Assembly: GCA_023484085.1 (NCBI GenBank)
Contig: JAMDAS010000001.1
Span: 64,001 to 99,487, forward strand
Reading direction: 5' to 3'
Length of the DNA stretch: 35,487 nucleotides
Source of the DNA: Candidatus Omnitrophota bacterium
GTDB taxonomy: Bacteria; Ratteibacteria; UBA8468; B48-G9; DTJG01
Shown: positions 24,865 through 32,992 of the stretch, piece after piece
How the letters are laid out: each line of letters begins with the position of its first letter
Position numbering within the stretch: the first letter of the stretch is position 1
The notes under the pieces: generated by a model
The model's database searches: none
Told to the model about the DNA's origin: nothing
Seen by the model: the letters and a program-made list of their open reading frames with translations, nothing else
Translations under genes and position numbers: made by a program

Positions 24865-25440
24865 TTATTGGGGAAACGTAAATTTTACATCTACGTCCTT
24901 TTTATCCTCTTCAGTTGCCTTGAAAAGTTCCTTAGGCTGCATGTGCATCATATTAGCCACAAATACGTCTGGTATTTCCTTTATTCTTATATTATAAGTG
25001 TTCGTTGAATCATTATAAAATTCCCGCCTGTCCGCTATCTGACTTTCAAGGTAACTGATACGCTGTTGTAACTGCATAAAATTTTGATCTGCCTTAAGGT
25101 CCGGATAATTCTCCGCAACCGCAAAAAGTGTTTTCAAAGATGCTGCCAGACTGCCTTCTGCCCGGGATGATTCGCCTACTGTCGTTGCCTGCATGCATGC
25201 TGTCCGAGCGGACGTAATTCGTTCAAGAGTTTCCCGTTCATATTTCATGTAGCCTTCACATGCCCCAATTAATTTTGGTATTTCATCATGACGTTGTTTT
25301 AAAAGAACGTCAATGTTTGCCCATGCCTTGTCAACGTTGCGTGAAACCACGATAAGTCCGTTATAAATAGTTACAAAATAAATAAGAACTCCAACCCCCA
25401 CAAACAATATAACAGCTCCAACAATAATCGTTATTATCAT
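24865..25440 (-). CDS. lemA: LemA family protein
   Basis: 191 residues. An N-terminal transmembrane helix (about 2-26) is followed by the LemA hallmark YNGLIVVSRNVDKAWANIDVL, then LKQRHDEIPKLIGACEGYMK, AVAENYPDLKADQNFMQLQ, and ESQIADRREFYNDSTNTYN, with IKEIPDVFVANMM near the end. LemA proteins are anchored with a helical domain facing outward; their role is poorly known, with links to envelope stress and small TPM-domain partners. GGAGGAAG lies just before the ATG. It sits between a GIDE-type protein and the BNR-like protein, a recurring LemA-GIDE pairing. Confidence 0.92.
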   Translation of the reverse strand: MIITIIVGAVILFVGVGVLIYFVTIYNGLIVVSRNVDKAWANIDVLLKQRHDEIPKLIGACEGYMKYERETLERITSARTACMQATTVGESSRAEGSLAASLKTLFAVAENYPDLKADQNFMQLQQRISYLESQIADRREFYNDSTNTYNIRIKEIPDVFVANMMHMQPKELFKATEEDKKDVDVKFTFPQ

Positions 25441-25503
25441 TTTCTTCCTCCGAATATATTGTGATTCCCATGAATAATAAACAAAAATCCAGAATAGGAC
25501 ATT

Positions 25504-26439
25504 TCAAAAGTTGATCCCTATGTGTAATTCATACAGTATATATGCAAGTGAAGCAAGACTCAATAATGCACCACCGAAAACCTCTGCAAAGCTTTGCCAC
25601 GTCATGCTTTTCACCATCTGACTCTGGATTTCATCTGAAATAACGAACGTTTGGTTTCCGTCACCTTTCCCGATTATAAGTTCTGTTGCATCATTTTGTG
25701 TGTCGGGCATGGGTTCGTTTGACGTTTTTTGTTCTGTTTTCAACACGTCTTTGCTTCCCATTCCATTTTTATTCAATCCAACTTCTGCCATCCAGATTGC
25801 CTCTTTTTGCGGGTCAACCTCTTTCTTTATGTTTTCAATGCCTTTGTCCAATTTTTCTTCCTGTTCCTCAGGGAGACAATTTTTTTGTTCGGCTGTACCA
25901 AGAATGCATACGTTTTCGTGGGGTATTATATACCATTCCTTGAAACGTAGCGAATTATTTCCGAACATTTCATTGGAACTTAAACCGCTGTTTTTCATAA
26001 AAACCGAAATATTATCCGGAGGTATTCCTAAGCCTGTTTGGTATTGATATCTGACCGGCATAATTATTTCTGCTCCTCTCGGAAATATCTTTATTTTACC
26101 TGTTCCGTCATCAAGGTAAAAAGGACTCTCATCACTACTTCTTCCATCAATTTCCACCCATTTTCCTCCATAACGTCCAGAATTTTCATATCGTTCTACT
26201 GTACAACGGAAAAATACACATTCTCTTCCGGAGATAGGGGATTTAATTGTTTTTATTTCATGCGCCGTGCCGGAGAGTTCCACAAGCCCGAGAGCAATAC
26301 CTCTAACTGTGGACGTTGGAGTATCCTGTATGAGTCTTTTTTCGCTTAAACGTTTAAATCCTTTGAAAAAAAATACGACTCCCGCGCCCAAGAAAAAAAC
26401 AGCATATATCAAAAGATTCCCACTGTTAAAGAAATACAT
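25504..26439 (-). CDS. GIDE-domain (E3-ligase-like) membrane protein
   Basis: 311 residues from the ATG at 26439; a longer TTG start at 26463 overlaps the GGGAGG Shine-Dalgarno. A first transmembrane helix (about 6-25) precedes a GIDE-like domain: SPISGRECVFFRCTVERYE, GRYGGKWVEI, FYLDDGTGKIKIFPRGAEI, then an RFKEWYIIPHENVCILGTA strand set. This resembles the extramembrane domain of mitochondrial MAPL/GIDE and bacterial proteins encoded with LemA. A charged, low-complexity linker (about 190-270) and a last transmembrane helix (about 285-303) follow. No RING finger is present, so ubiquitin-ligase activity should not be assumed. Function unknown, probably in envelope homeostasis with LemA. Confidence 0.78.
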   Translation of the reverse strand: MYFFNSGNLLIYAVFFLGAGVVFFFKGFKRLSEKRLIQDTPTSTVRGIALGLVELSGTAHEIKTIKSPISGRECVFFRCTVERYENSGRYGGKWVEIDGRSSDESPFYLDDGTGKIKIFPRGAEIIMPVRYQYQTGLGIPPDNISVFMKNSGLSSNEMFGNNSLRFKEWYIIPHENVCILGTAEQKNCLPEEQEEKLDKGIENIKKEVDPQKEAIWMAEVGLNKNGMGSKDVLKTEQKTSNEPMPDTQNDATELIIGKGDGNQTFVISDEIQSQMVKSMTWQSFAEVFGGALLSLASLAYILYELHIGINF

Positions 26440-26472
26440 AAAAATTGATATCCTCCCTATCAATTCTAAGCG

Positions 26473-26502
26473 AATATTCTTCTCTATTATTTTAAGAATA
26501 TT
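26473..26502. promoter_or_regulatory. Inverted repeat upstream of the GIDE-lemA operon
   Basis: AATATTCTT (26473-26481) and AAGAATATT (26494-26502) form perfect 9-base arms about 12 bases apart, 34 bases before the GIDE gene start. It could be an operator or a weak terminator stem for the ATPase gene upstream; no T-run follows. Nothing else is clear in 26464-26588. Confidence 0.4.
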
Positions 26503-26588
26503 GTATTGCTAAAACCGATATTTGTCCATTTCTTCATGAGGTAAACCTTTACCGGATGCAACCTGCAGATTCACTGTAAACCAATTTC

Positions 26589-27836
26589 TTAAATAAAAAA
26601 CAGTGGCATAAAAAATATATTTCTTCTTTTATCAAAAGAATAATAATTTTCAGATAATACAATTGTTTTGGATGGTAGATATTTTTCTTTAAAACTAATT
26701 AATGCTTTGCCAATTTTATTTAAATTTAAACTCGATTTGACTTCTATAACAACGGGTGTTCCATTCAGTTCAAATACAAAATCTATTTCAGCACCAGATT
26801 TTGTTCTCCAATAATTGATATTGTATTCATTTTTTAAAAGTTGCGAGGCTACAAAATTCTCATTAAGATTTCCCCTGTCAGTCCTTTTATCAATATCTTG
26901 AAAATTATCAATAACTATATTACGGAATCCATTATCCCAAAAATAAATCTTGGGAACTTTTGCAATTTCAATTCTTTTATTTTTGTAAAAAGGTTGTATT
27001 TTTTTTATCACAAAAGTTTTTTCCAGAATGTTAATATGTTTTAAAAGGTTATTGTAATTAAGTGAAGAAATCTGGCATAATTCATTATATCTTACAGAAC
27101 AACCAATTTGCAGGCATAATGCTTTTACAAGTTTTTGCAGCTGTTCTTCAGTACTTAATTGCAGTATATCCCTGATTTCTCTTAAAAAATATGTATTATA
27201 AGTATTTCTTAAAACAATTATTTTTTCTTCTTTGTATTTAGCAATTACTACCCTGGGATACCCGCCGAATATGACATACTCATAATAATATTTATTGATT
27301 TCTTTTATTATTTCCGTGGATAAAACAGGTGTGGTTTTTCTTCTATCTGTCAAATAATAATCTATTTTTTGTTTAATATCCACGTATACATTTTCATAAA
27401 TGGAAGGATTTCTAAAACTTAAAAATTCTTTAAAATCCAGAGGAAAAAGATGAAATATAAAAATTCTGCCTACAAGATACTTAACTGCCTGATGGGTTAA
27501 ATCCAAAACAGATGAACCGGAGATAACAATCTTGATTTTATAAGTATCATAGAGATATTTTAATTTTTGCCCCCCGTTTTTGGCATATTGAAATTCATCT
27601 ATAAAAAGATATTTAAATTTTTTACCATAAAGATTATAAAACGTTTTAATGTCACTATTAAATAATTTAAGTATATCTCTATCTTCAAAATCAACATAGG
27701 ATACCTCTTTAAGCTCCCCTGCAACTTTTTTCAAAAGTGTGGTTTTACCTGACTGTCTCGGCCCTATAATTGCAAGAATTTCGGGCTTATCCAGATAATT
27801 TCTGATTTTACCCTCTAAAGTTCTTTTTATATACAT
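26589..27836 (-). CDS. AAA+ ATPase of the ATP-binding/DUF4143 family
   Basis: 415 residues. Walker A IIGPRQSGKTTLLKKVAGE and Walker B YLFIDEFQYAKNGGQKLK are followed by the sensor IVISGSSVLDL. A middle winged-helix-like part has LRNTYNTYFLREIRDILQLS and LNYNNLLKHINILEKTFVIK, and the C-terminal DUF4143 nuclease-like end has NFVASQLLKNEYNINYWRTKSGAEIDFVFE and TPVVIEVKSSL. The Glu-Ile-Asp and Glu-Val-Lys pattern is reminiscent of a PD-(D/E)xK fold. Members are common as mobile accessory genes of unsettled role. A strong promoter overlapping a palindrome lies upstream. Confidence 0.9.
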   Translation of the reverse strand: MYIKRTLEGKIRNYLDKPEILAIIGPRQSGKTTLLKKVAGELKEVSYVDFEDRDILKLFNSDIKTFYNLYGKKFKYLFIDEFQYAKNGGQKLKYLYDTYKIKIVISGSSVLDLTHQAVKYLVGRIFIFHLFPLDFKEFLSFRNPSIYENVYVDIKQKIDYYLTDRRKTTPVLSTEIIKEINKYYYEYVIFGGYPRVVIAKYKEEKIIVLRNTYNTYFLREIRDILQLSTEEQLQKLVKALCLQIGCSVRYNELCQISSLNYNNLLKHINILEKTFVIKKIQPFYKNKRIEIAKVPKIYFWDNGFRNIVIDNFQDIDKRTDRGNLNENFVASQLLKNEYNINYWRTKSGAEIDFVFELNGTPVVIEVKSSLNLNKIGKALISFKEKYLPSKTIVLSENYYSFDKRRNIFFMPLFFI

Positions 27837-27846
27837 AATTTTAACC

Positions 27847-27898
27847 CTGCTAAAATTTATTTAATTAAAATTATAGCAGTATAATTAATTATCGTCAA
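27847..27898 (-). promoter_or_regulatory. Strong promoter with overlapping palindrome, upstream of the ATPase gene
   Basis: Minus strand TTGACG (27893-27898), 17 bp, TATAAT (27870-27875), close to the sigma-70 consensus. CTGCTAAAATTT (27847-27858) and AAATTATAGCAG (27868-27879) form 12-base arms with one mismatch, covering the -10 and start region. A repressor bound there would block transcription. AGGG before the ATG could serve as a weak Shine-Dalgarno. Confidence 0.6.
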
Positions 27899-27959
27899 GT
27901 TTTCTATTCTTCCAATAAATTTCATAAATTGATTTTTTAAGGCTAATATATTATTTATT

Positions 27960-28865
27960 ATGGCTACTATACCTGTTTTCCCAAAATTTAAAAAAATTGA
28001 GATTGATGACAAAGATATTATCACTGACTTCTTTTTGAAATATCCATCTGATATCTCAGAGCTTACTTTTACAAATATTTTTATATGGCGTAAACATTAC
28101 GGAACAAAGTGGTCAGTATATAAAAACTGGCTGTTTTTAATTTTTAATACGATTTCCTCCTCAGGCGGCTTAATGCCTGTAGGTCCGGCTCCAAGGGTTG
28201 AACCCACCAGGGTTCTTCTGGACTATTTAAAAGAATCCGGAGAAAAAAATCCTTCCATTCAAAGGGCTGATAAAAGATTTGCAGAAGAAATAAAAAATCC
28301 CTCTCTTTTTGTCATTGAACCGTCGCGTGAATATTTTGATTATGTATACCTGTCCAAAAACCTTATAGAACTTCCCGGCAGAAAATATCATTCAAAAAGA
28401 AATCACATAAAAAAATTTCAGGAATCATATTCTTTTTCCTTTGAAAGATTTAAAGAAGAATATACCAGAGAATGTGAAGAGATTGCGGACAAATGGTGTA
28501 AAACCAACCGGTGTGAAGATGACCTTGACCTTTTAGGGGAAAGATGCGCCATCAATGAAATTCTCCTGCATTTTCCAAAATTAAATATTTTTGGCGGGGT
28601 TATCAGGATTAATAACAGGGTGGAGGCATTTACTTTTGGAGAAAATTTAAATAAGGATACAGGAGTGGTTCATATAGAAAAAGCCAACCCTGATATTCCG
28701 GGTCTGTATCAGGTTATAAATCAGAAATTTGCAGAGGATGCATTCAGTTCTCTTGAATTTATAAACAGGGAGGAAGACCTTGGGATGGAGGGATTAAGAA
28801 AAGCAAAGGGCTCTTATCATCCATCTTTCTTTATAGAAAAATTTAAGATAAATTCTGTGGTATAA
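27960..28865 (+). CDS. DUF2156 family protein (GNAT-like acyl/aminoacyl transferase fold)
   Basis: 301 residues. The pattern DISELTFTNIFIWRKHY, then the basic GRKYHSKRNHIKKF, NEILLHFPKLNIFGGVIRI, VEAFTFGE, VVHIEKANPDIPGLYQVINQ and the end YHPSFFIEKFKI is typical of DUF2156, whose C-terminal fold is that of phosphatidylglycerol lysyltransferases and GNAT enzymes. It may move an aminoacyl group to a lipid or peptide; the substrate is unknown. There is no Shine-Dalgarno, and AT-rich -10-like TATATT ends 7 bases before the ATG. The stop codon overlaps the ruvA -10 box. Confidence 0.85.
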   Translation: MATIPVFPKFKKIEIDDKDIITDFFLKYPSDISELTFTNIFIWRKHYGTKWSVYKNWLFLIFNTISSSGGLMPVGPAPRVEPTRVLLDYLKESGEKNPSIQRADKRFAEEIKNPSLFVIEPSREYFDYVYLSKNLIELPGRKYHSKRNHIKKFQESYSFSFERFKEEYTRECEEIADKWCKTNRCEDDLDLLGERCAINEILLHFPKLNIFGGVIRINNRVEAFTFGENLNKDTGVVHIEKANPDIPGLYQVINQKFAEDAFSSLEFINREEDLGMEGLRKAKGSYHPSFFIEKFKINSVV

Positions 28866-28866
28866 T
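28861..28866 (+). promoter_or_regulatory. Extended -10 promoter for ruvA, probably leaderless
   Basis: TGGTATAAT overlaps the stop codon of the preceding gene; TATAAT ends six bases before the ruvA ATG at 28873. No Shine-Dalgarno and no clear -35. It could start an internal transcript for ruvAB and later genes. Confidence 0.45.
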
Positions 28867-28872
28867 TTCATT

Positions 28873-29460
28873 ATGATTTGTTCTATTGAGGGAAAACTTT
28901 TAAAAAACCAGCCAATGGAAGCAATTGTAGAGGCAGGCGGCATCGGATACCAGATAAGAGTTCCGCTTTCAACCTCAAGAAAACTTCCATCTGAGGGGTC
29001 CATAATAAAACTTCTTACATGTTATATGATAAGAGATGAGTCTCCTGAATTGTATGGCTTTATAACAGAAGAGGAATGGAAAACGTTCCAGAAACTTATT
29101 CTCCTCCCAGGCGTTGGCCCAAAGCTTGCTCTTCGTATTTTATCCGGTCTGAGTCCGGAGGAAATATATCATGCCGTTATTTCACAGGATATAGAAATCT
29201 TTAAAAAAACACCGGGCGTAGGCAGAAAAATAGCAGAAAGACTTATTGTTGAGATGAAGAACCAGATAGATTTTATTGAAGAAAGTCCCGGTAAACCAGG
29301 CGGAAAAAATGAAATGATAAGAGATGCGGTGGAAGCGCTTACCGTTCTTGGATATAAAAGAAGTGAAGCATTTAATCTTGCAAAAAAAACAGCAGCAGAA
29401 TTTGAAAATAAAAAAATAACCCTGGAAGAATTTATCAGGGAGATATTAAAAAGGGTTTAA
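28873..29460 (+). CDS. ruvA: Holliday junction branch migration protein RuvA
   Basis: 195 residues. An N-terminal OB-fold (ICSIEGKLLKNQPMEAIVEA, GGIGYQIRVPLS, PELYGFITEEEW) is followed by tandem helix-hairpin-helix motifs LLPGVGPKLALRILSGL and KTPGVGRKIAERLIVEM, and a C-terminal RuvB-contact domain AVEALTVLGYKRSEAFNLA. RuvA tetramers bind Holliday junctions and load the RuvB motor encoded 6 bp downstream. Confidence 0.97.
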   Translation: MICSIEGKLLKNQPMEAIVEAGGIGYQIRVPLSTSRKLPSEGSIIKLLTCYMIRDESPELYGFITEEEWKTFQKLILLPGVGPKLALRILSGLSPEEIYHAVISQDIEIFKKTPGVGRKIAERLIVEMKNQIDFIEESPGKPGGKNEMIRDAVEALTVLGYKRSEAFNLAKKTAAEFENKKITLEEFIREILKRV

Positions 29461-29466
29461 AAAAAT

Positions 29467-30483
29467 ATGGATGATAATATAACCTCACCTGTAGTTTTAT
29501 CTGAAGAAACTAACTATGAAAATGCCCTGAGACCTGCAATATTTGATGATTTCATAGGACAACAGCAGGTCAAGGAAAACATGAAGGTTTTTATACAATC
29601 TTCAAAGATAAGGAAAGATATTTTAGACCATATTCTTCTTTATGGACCCCCAGGCATTGGAAAAACAACACTCGCCTATATTATTGGGCATGAATTAGGT
29701 GTAACCATAAAATCCAGTTCAGGCCCTGTAATTGAAAAAGCCGGTGACCTTGCAGGTATCCTTACAAATCTTGAGGAAGGCGATATACTTTTTATTGATG
29801 AAATACATAGAATCCCCAGGGTTGTTGAGGAATATCTTTACAGTGCCATGGAGGATTTTAACATTGACATTATGCTTGGAGAAGGACCAAAGGCAAAATC
29901 AGTAAAAATCCCCTTGAAACATTTTACTCTTGTTGGAGCAACAACAAGGATAGGGCTTCTTACTTCACCCTTAAGAAACAGGTTTGGGATTATTCACAGG
30001 CTTGATTATTATAACATAAACGAACTTGCACAGATTATAAAAAGGTCTGCCCGTATTTTAAACATTGAACTAAACGATGAGGGTTCCATGGAAATCGCAA
30101 AACGGTCAAGAGGAACTCCAAGAATTACCAACAGACTTTTAAAAAGAGTAAGAGATTTTGCCGTCGTAAAAGGAGAAACAACCGTAGACAAAGAGATTGC
30201 TTCTTTTGCACTTGACAGAATGCTTGTTGACAGCAGGGGCCTGGATGAAATGGACAAAAGAATTCTTGAAACAATCATATATAAGTTTAATGGGGGCCCT
30301 GTTGGATTAAAAAGCCTTGCCATAGCGGTGGGTGAAGAGCCGGAAACAATAGAAGAGGTATATGAATCATATTTAGTCAGGGAAGGGTTTATCCAGAAAA
30401 CCTCCCAGGGAAGAACGACAACCAAAATAGCATACCAGCATTTAAAAATAAAAACCCAGGAAGGTCTTTTCCATGGAGCTTGA
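29467..30483 (+). CDS. ruvB: Holliday junction DNA helicase RuvB
   Basis: 338 residues. RuvB signatures: NALRPAIFDDFIGQQQVKEN, Walker A LYGPPGIGKTTLAYIIGHE, Walker B ILFIDEIHRIPRVVEEYLYS, VGATTRIGLLTSPLRNRFG, TPRITNRLLKRVRDFA, and a winged helix ending GFIQKTSQGRTTTKIAYQHL. It drives branch migration as a hexamer. The last 11 bases overlap the lptB start, which fits a continuous operon from ruvA to gltX. The resolvase ruvC is not present here. Confidence 0.98.
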   Translation: MDDNITSPVVLSEETNYENALRPAIFDDFIGQQQVKENMKVFIQSSKIRKDILDHILLYGPPGIGKTTLAYIIGHELGVTIKSSSGPVIEKAGDLAGILTNLEEGDILFIDEIHRIPRVVEEYLYSAMEDFNIDIMLGEGPKAKSVKIPLKHFTLVGATTRIGLLTSPLRNRFGIIHRLDYYNINELAQIIKRSARILNIELNDEGSMEIAKRSRGTPRITNRLLKRVRDFAVVKGETTVDKEIASFALDRMLVDSRGLDEMDKRILETIIYKFNGGPVGLKSLAIAVGEEPETIEEVYESYLVREGFIQKTSQGRTTTKIAYQHLKIKTQEGLFHGA

Positions 30484-31189
30484 AACCAGAAAAATTGCTA
30501 AAAAAATTGGCAGGAGAGACATAGTAAAAAACGTATCCCTTTATATAAATAAAGGTGAGATAGTCGGACTTTTAGGTCCTAATGGTGCAGGAAAAACAAC
30601 GATGTTCAAACTTATAATGGGTTTTTTAATACCTGACAGCGGAAATATTTTATTTGATGGGAAAAACATTACTTTTTTCCCTGTTTATCAAAAGGCAAGA
30701 CTCGGGTTAAGCTATCTTTTCCAGGAACCTGCAATATTTAATAAATTGACCGTCATTGAAAATCTTTTAATCATACTTGAAAATTTTTATCCAAAGGAAA
30801 AACAAAAAAAAATGGCAGAAACCCTTCTGAATAAAATGGGTATAGAACGTCTTAAGGATAACGTTGCCGTCCATCTTTCCGGGGGAGAAAAAAGAAGGCT
30901 GGAGATTGCAAGAAATCTTATTAATAATCCTAAGTTTTTTTTATTGGATGAACCGTTTTCAGGAATAGACCCCAAGACTGTCTTTGAGATAAAAACCATG
31001 ATAAACCAGTTAAAAGCAGAAGGTGTCGGCATTTTAATTACGGACCATAACGTCCGGGATGCTTTAAGCATAATAGACAGGGCATATCTTATACACAATG
31101 GAGAAATTATCGCTCATGGAACACCTGAAGAAATATTAAAGAATCCATTGAGCAGACAGGTATATTTTGGCGAGGATTTTTCTACATAA
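30473..31189 (+). CDS. lptB: LPS export ABC transporter ATPase LptB
   Basis: 238 residues. Walker A LLGPNGAGKTTMFKLIMG, Q-loop LSYLFQEPAIFNKLTVIENL, signature HLSGGEKRRLEIARNLINNP, Walker B FFLLDEPFSGIDP and switch His in ITDHNVRDAL. The QEP-x-IF-x-KLTV-x-EN block is characteristic of LptB rather than branched-chain amino acid ATPases. It would power lipopolysaccharide transport with LptF/G, which are not in the window. GGAAGG supplies a Shine-Dalgarno within ruvB. Confidence 0.92.
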   Translation: MELETRKIAKKIGRRDIVKNVSLYINKGEIVGLLGPNGAGKTTMFKLIMGFLIPDSGNILFDGKNITFFPVYQKARLGLSYLFQEPAIFNKLTVIENLLIILENFYPKEKQKKMAETLLNKMGIERLKDNVAVHLSGGEKRRLEIARNLINNPKFFLLDEPFSGIDPKTVFEIKTMINQLKAEGVGILITDHNVRDALSIIDRAYLIHNGEIIAHGTPEEILKNPLSRQVYFGEDFST

Positions 31190-31196
31190 ACTTATC

Positions 31197-31880
31197 ATGA
31201 GAAACATAAAACATCTCGCAATTATTATGGATGGGAACGGCAGATGGGCGAAAAAAAAGGGTCTCCCAAGAATAGAAGGGCATAAAAGGGGTGTATCTGT
31301 CATAAAAAAAATAGTCCAGTCAGCAGATGACATGGGAATAAAGTATCTTACGCTCTATTCTTTTTCCACTGAAAACTGGAAGCGGCCAAAAAGTGAAGTG
31401 AAGTTTCTTTTTAAACTCATGGAAGAAAATCTAAAAAAAGAGGCGGAAAATTTACACAAAAACAACATCCATGTTCTTTTTGCAGGCAGAATAGATGAAC
31501 TGCCCCTGTTTCTTCAAAAAACAATCCTGGAAATGAAAAATCTTACACGTAAAAATACAGGACTCAGGCTTATATTTGCAATAAATTATGGGGGAAGACA
31601 GGAAATAGTGGATGCAGTCAACAAAGCATTTGAAATGAATGGCAACAAAAAAATAGATAAGGATATGGTCAGAAAGTTTCTTTACGTTCCTGACGTTCCT
31701 GACCCGGATATTGTCATCAGGACGTCCGGGGAACAAAGGATGAGTAATTTTCTCACATGGCAGTCAGTATACTCTGAGCTGTATTTTACAAGTAAATTAT
31801 GGCCTGATTTTGACAGGAATGACCTGAAGAGAATATGTGATGATTATCAAAAAAGAAAGAGAAGGTTTGGCGGGCTATGA
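31197..31880 (+). CDS. uppS: Isoprenyl (undecaprenyl) diphosphate synthase
   Basis: 227 residues from the ATG at 31197; a start at 31167 would overlap lptB needlessly. Motifs: HLAIIMDGNGRWAKKKG with the catalytic Asp, GIKYLTLYSFSTENWKRP, LRLIFAINYGGRQEIVDA, PDIVIRTSGEQRMSNFLTWQ and SVYSELYFTSKLWPDF. It builds the C55 lipid carrier for peptidoglycan and O-antigen sugars. It overlaps dxr by four bases (ATGA). The cdsA gene usually found between uppS and dxr is absent. Confidence 0.96.
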   Translation: MRNIKHLAIIMDGNGRWAKKKGLPRIEGHKRGVSVIKKIVQSADDMGIKYLTLYSFSTENWKRPKSEVKFLFKLMEENLKKEAENLHKNNIHVLFAGRIDELPLFLQKTILEMKNLTRKNTGLRLIFAINYGGRQEIVDAVNKAFEMNGNKKIDKDMVRKFLYVPDVPDPDIVIRTSGEQRMSNFLTWQSVYSELYFTSKLWPDFDRNDLKRICDDYQKRKRRFGGL

Positions 31881-32992
31881 AAAACGTAGTCATTTTTGGT
31901 TCTACGGGAAGTATTGGAACGTCAACGTTAGACGTTATCTCTCCACAAAGAAAAGATTTCAGGGTTTTTGGTCTTGTTGCCAACCTGCAAAAAGAAGTTC
32001 TTAAAAATCAGATTGAAAAATGGACACCGCAGTACGTCGTTCTTCCTGAAGCAGATAAAAAACTACAAGGTATTTTTCCACACGTTAAATTTCTTTTGGG
32101 ATATGAAGGAATGGAAGAAATCGCTGTTATGCCGCAGGTTGATATCATTGTTATGGCAATACCCGGACTTGTCGGATTAAAAAGCACTCTAAAAGCCTTG
32201 CAATCCAATAAAAAAGTAGCCCTTGCAACAAAAGAGATTATTGTTTCTGCAGGTCCCTTATTGAAAAAATATGGACACAATATTATACCTGTAGATAGTG
32301 AGCATAATGCAATTTTTCAGATTATTTCTGAAGGGAAAAAACATATTAAAAAAATTTTTATCACTGCTTCAGGCGGCCCATTATTGAAATATAAAGGAAA
32401 TTTTGAAAACGTTACACTTAAGCAGATTTTAAAACATCCTGTATGGAATATGGGGAAAAAAGTTACAGTTGATTCAGCCACGCTTATGAATAAAGGACTT
32501 GAGCTGATTGAGGCTTCATTTCTTTTTGGAATGGAACCCAAACAAATGGACGTGCTTGTTCATCCCCAGGCAATTGTTCATGGACTTGTTCTTTTTACAG
32601 ACGGATTTATGAAAGCTGTTTTATCCATCCCGGATATGAAATATTCCATAAACTACTGTCTTAATTATCCGGAAAGAAAAGACATAGAGCTTGATTGTTT
32701 AAACCTTTCTGAAATCGGGCACCTGACTTTTCAAAAGCCCGACGTTAAACATTTCCCGTGTCTTGCACTGGCAAAACAGACTCTTAAAAAAGGAGGTTCT
32801 TTTTTACCTGTGTTAAATACTGCGGATGAAGAGGTTGTTAAACTTTTTCTTTATGGTAAGATATGTTTTTCACGTATACCTGAAATAATTGAAAAAGTTC
32901 TTGAAAAACATAAACCCGTTGAAATAAATAAGATTGAGGACATATACCAGGTGGAAAAATGGACAAAACAACAAATAGCAGGTCTGACATAA
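31877..32992 (+). CDS. dxr: 1-deoxy-D-xylulose-5-phosphate reductoisomerase
   Basis: 371 residues. NADPH loop NVVIFGSTGSIGTSTLDVI, ALATKEIIVSAG, metal/substrate region IPVDSEHNAIFQII, TASGGPLLKY, HPVWNMGKKVTVDSATLMNK, then GLELIEASFLFGM and VHPQAIVHGLVLF. It makes MEP, the second step of the non-mevalonate isoprenoid pathway that feeds uppS just upstream. Its end overlaps gltX by 34 bp. No rseP follows, unlike the common uppS-cdsA-dxr-rseP order. Confidence 0.97.
   Translation: MKNVVIFGSTGSIGTSTLDVISPQRKDFRVFGLVANLQKEVLKNQIEKWTPQYVVLPEADKKLQGIFPHVKFLLGYEGMEEIAVMPQVDIIVMAIPGLVGLKSTLKALQSNKKVALATKEIIVSAGPLLKKYGHNIIPVDSEHNAIFQIISEGKKHIKKIFITASGGPLLKYKGNFENVTLKQILKHPVWNMGKKVTVDSATLMNKGLELIEASFLFGMEPKQMDVLVHPQAIVHGLVLFTDGFMKAVLSIPDMKYSINYCLNYPERKDIELDCLNLSEIGHLTFQKPDVKHFPCLALAKQTLKKGGSFLPVLNTADEEVVKLFLYGKICFSRIPEIIEKVLEKHKPVEINKIEDIYQVEKWTKQQIAGLT

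Noticed and set aside
24286-26439. Ubiquitin ligase system
   Set aside because: The GIDE-like domain lacks a RING finger, and no ubiquitin-like, E1 or E2 protein is encoded nearby.
26520-26588. Short minus-strand frame after the DUF4143 ATPase reading NLQVASGKGLPHEEMDKYRF
   Set aside because: It looks like a possible protein tail but has no start or recognisable family and overlaps the ATPase 3' end in another frame; too short to call.
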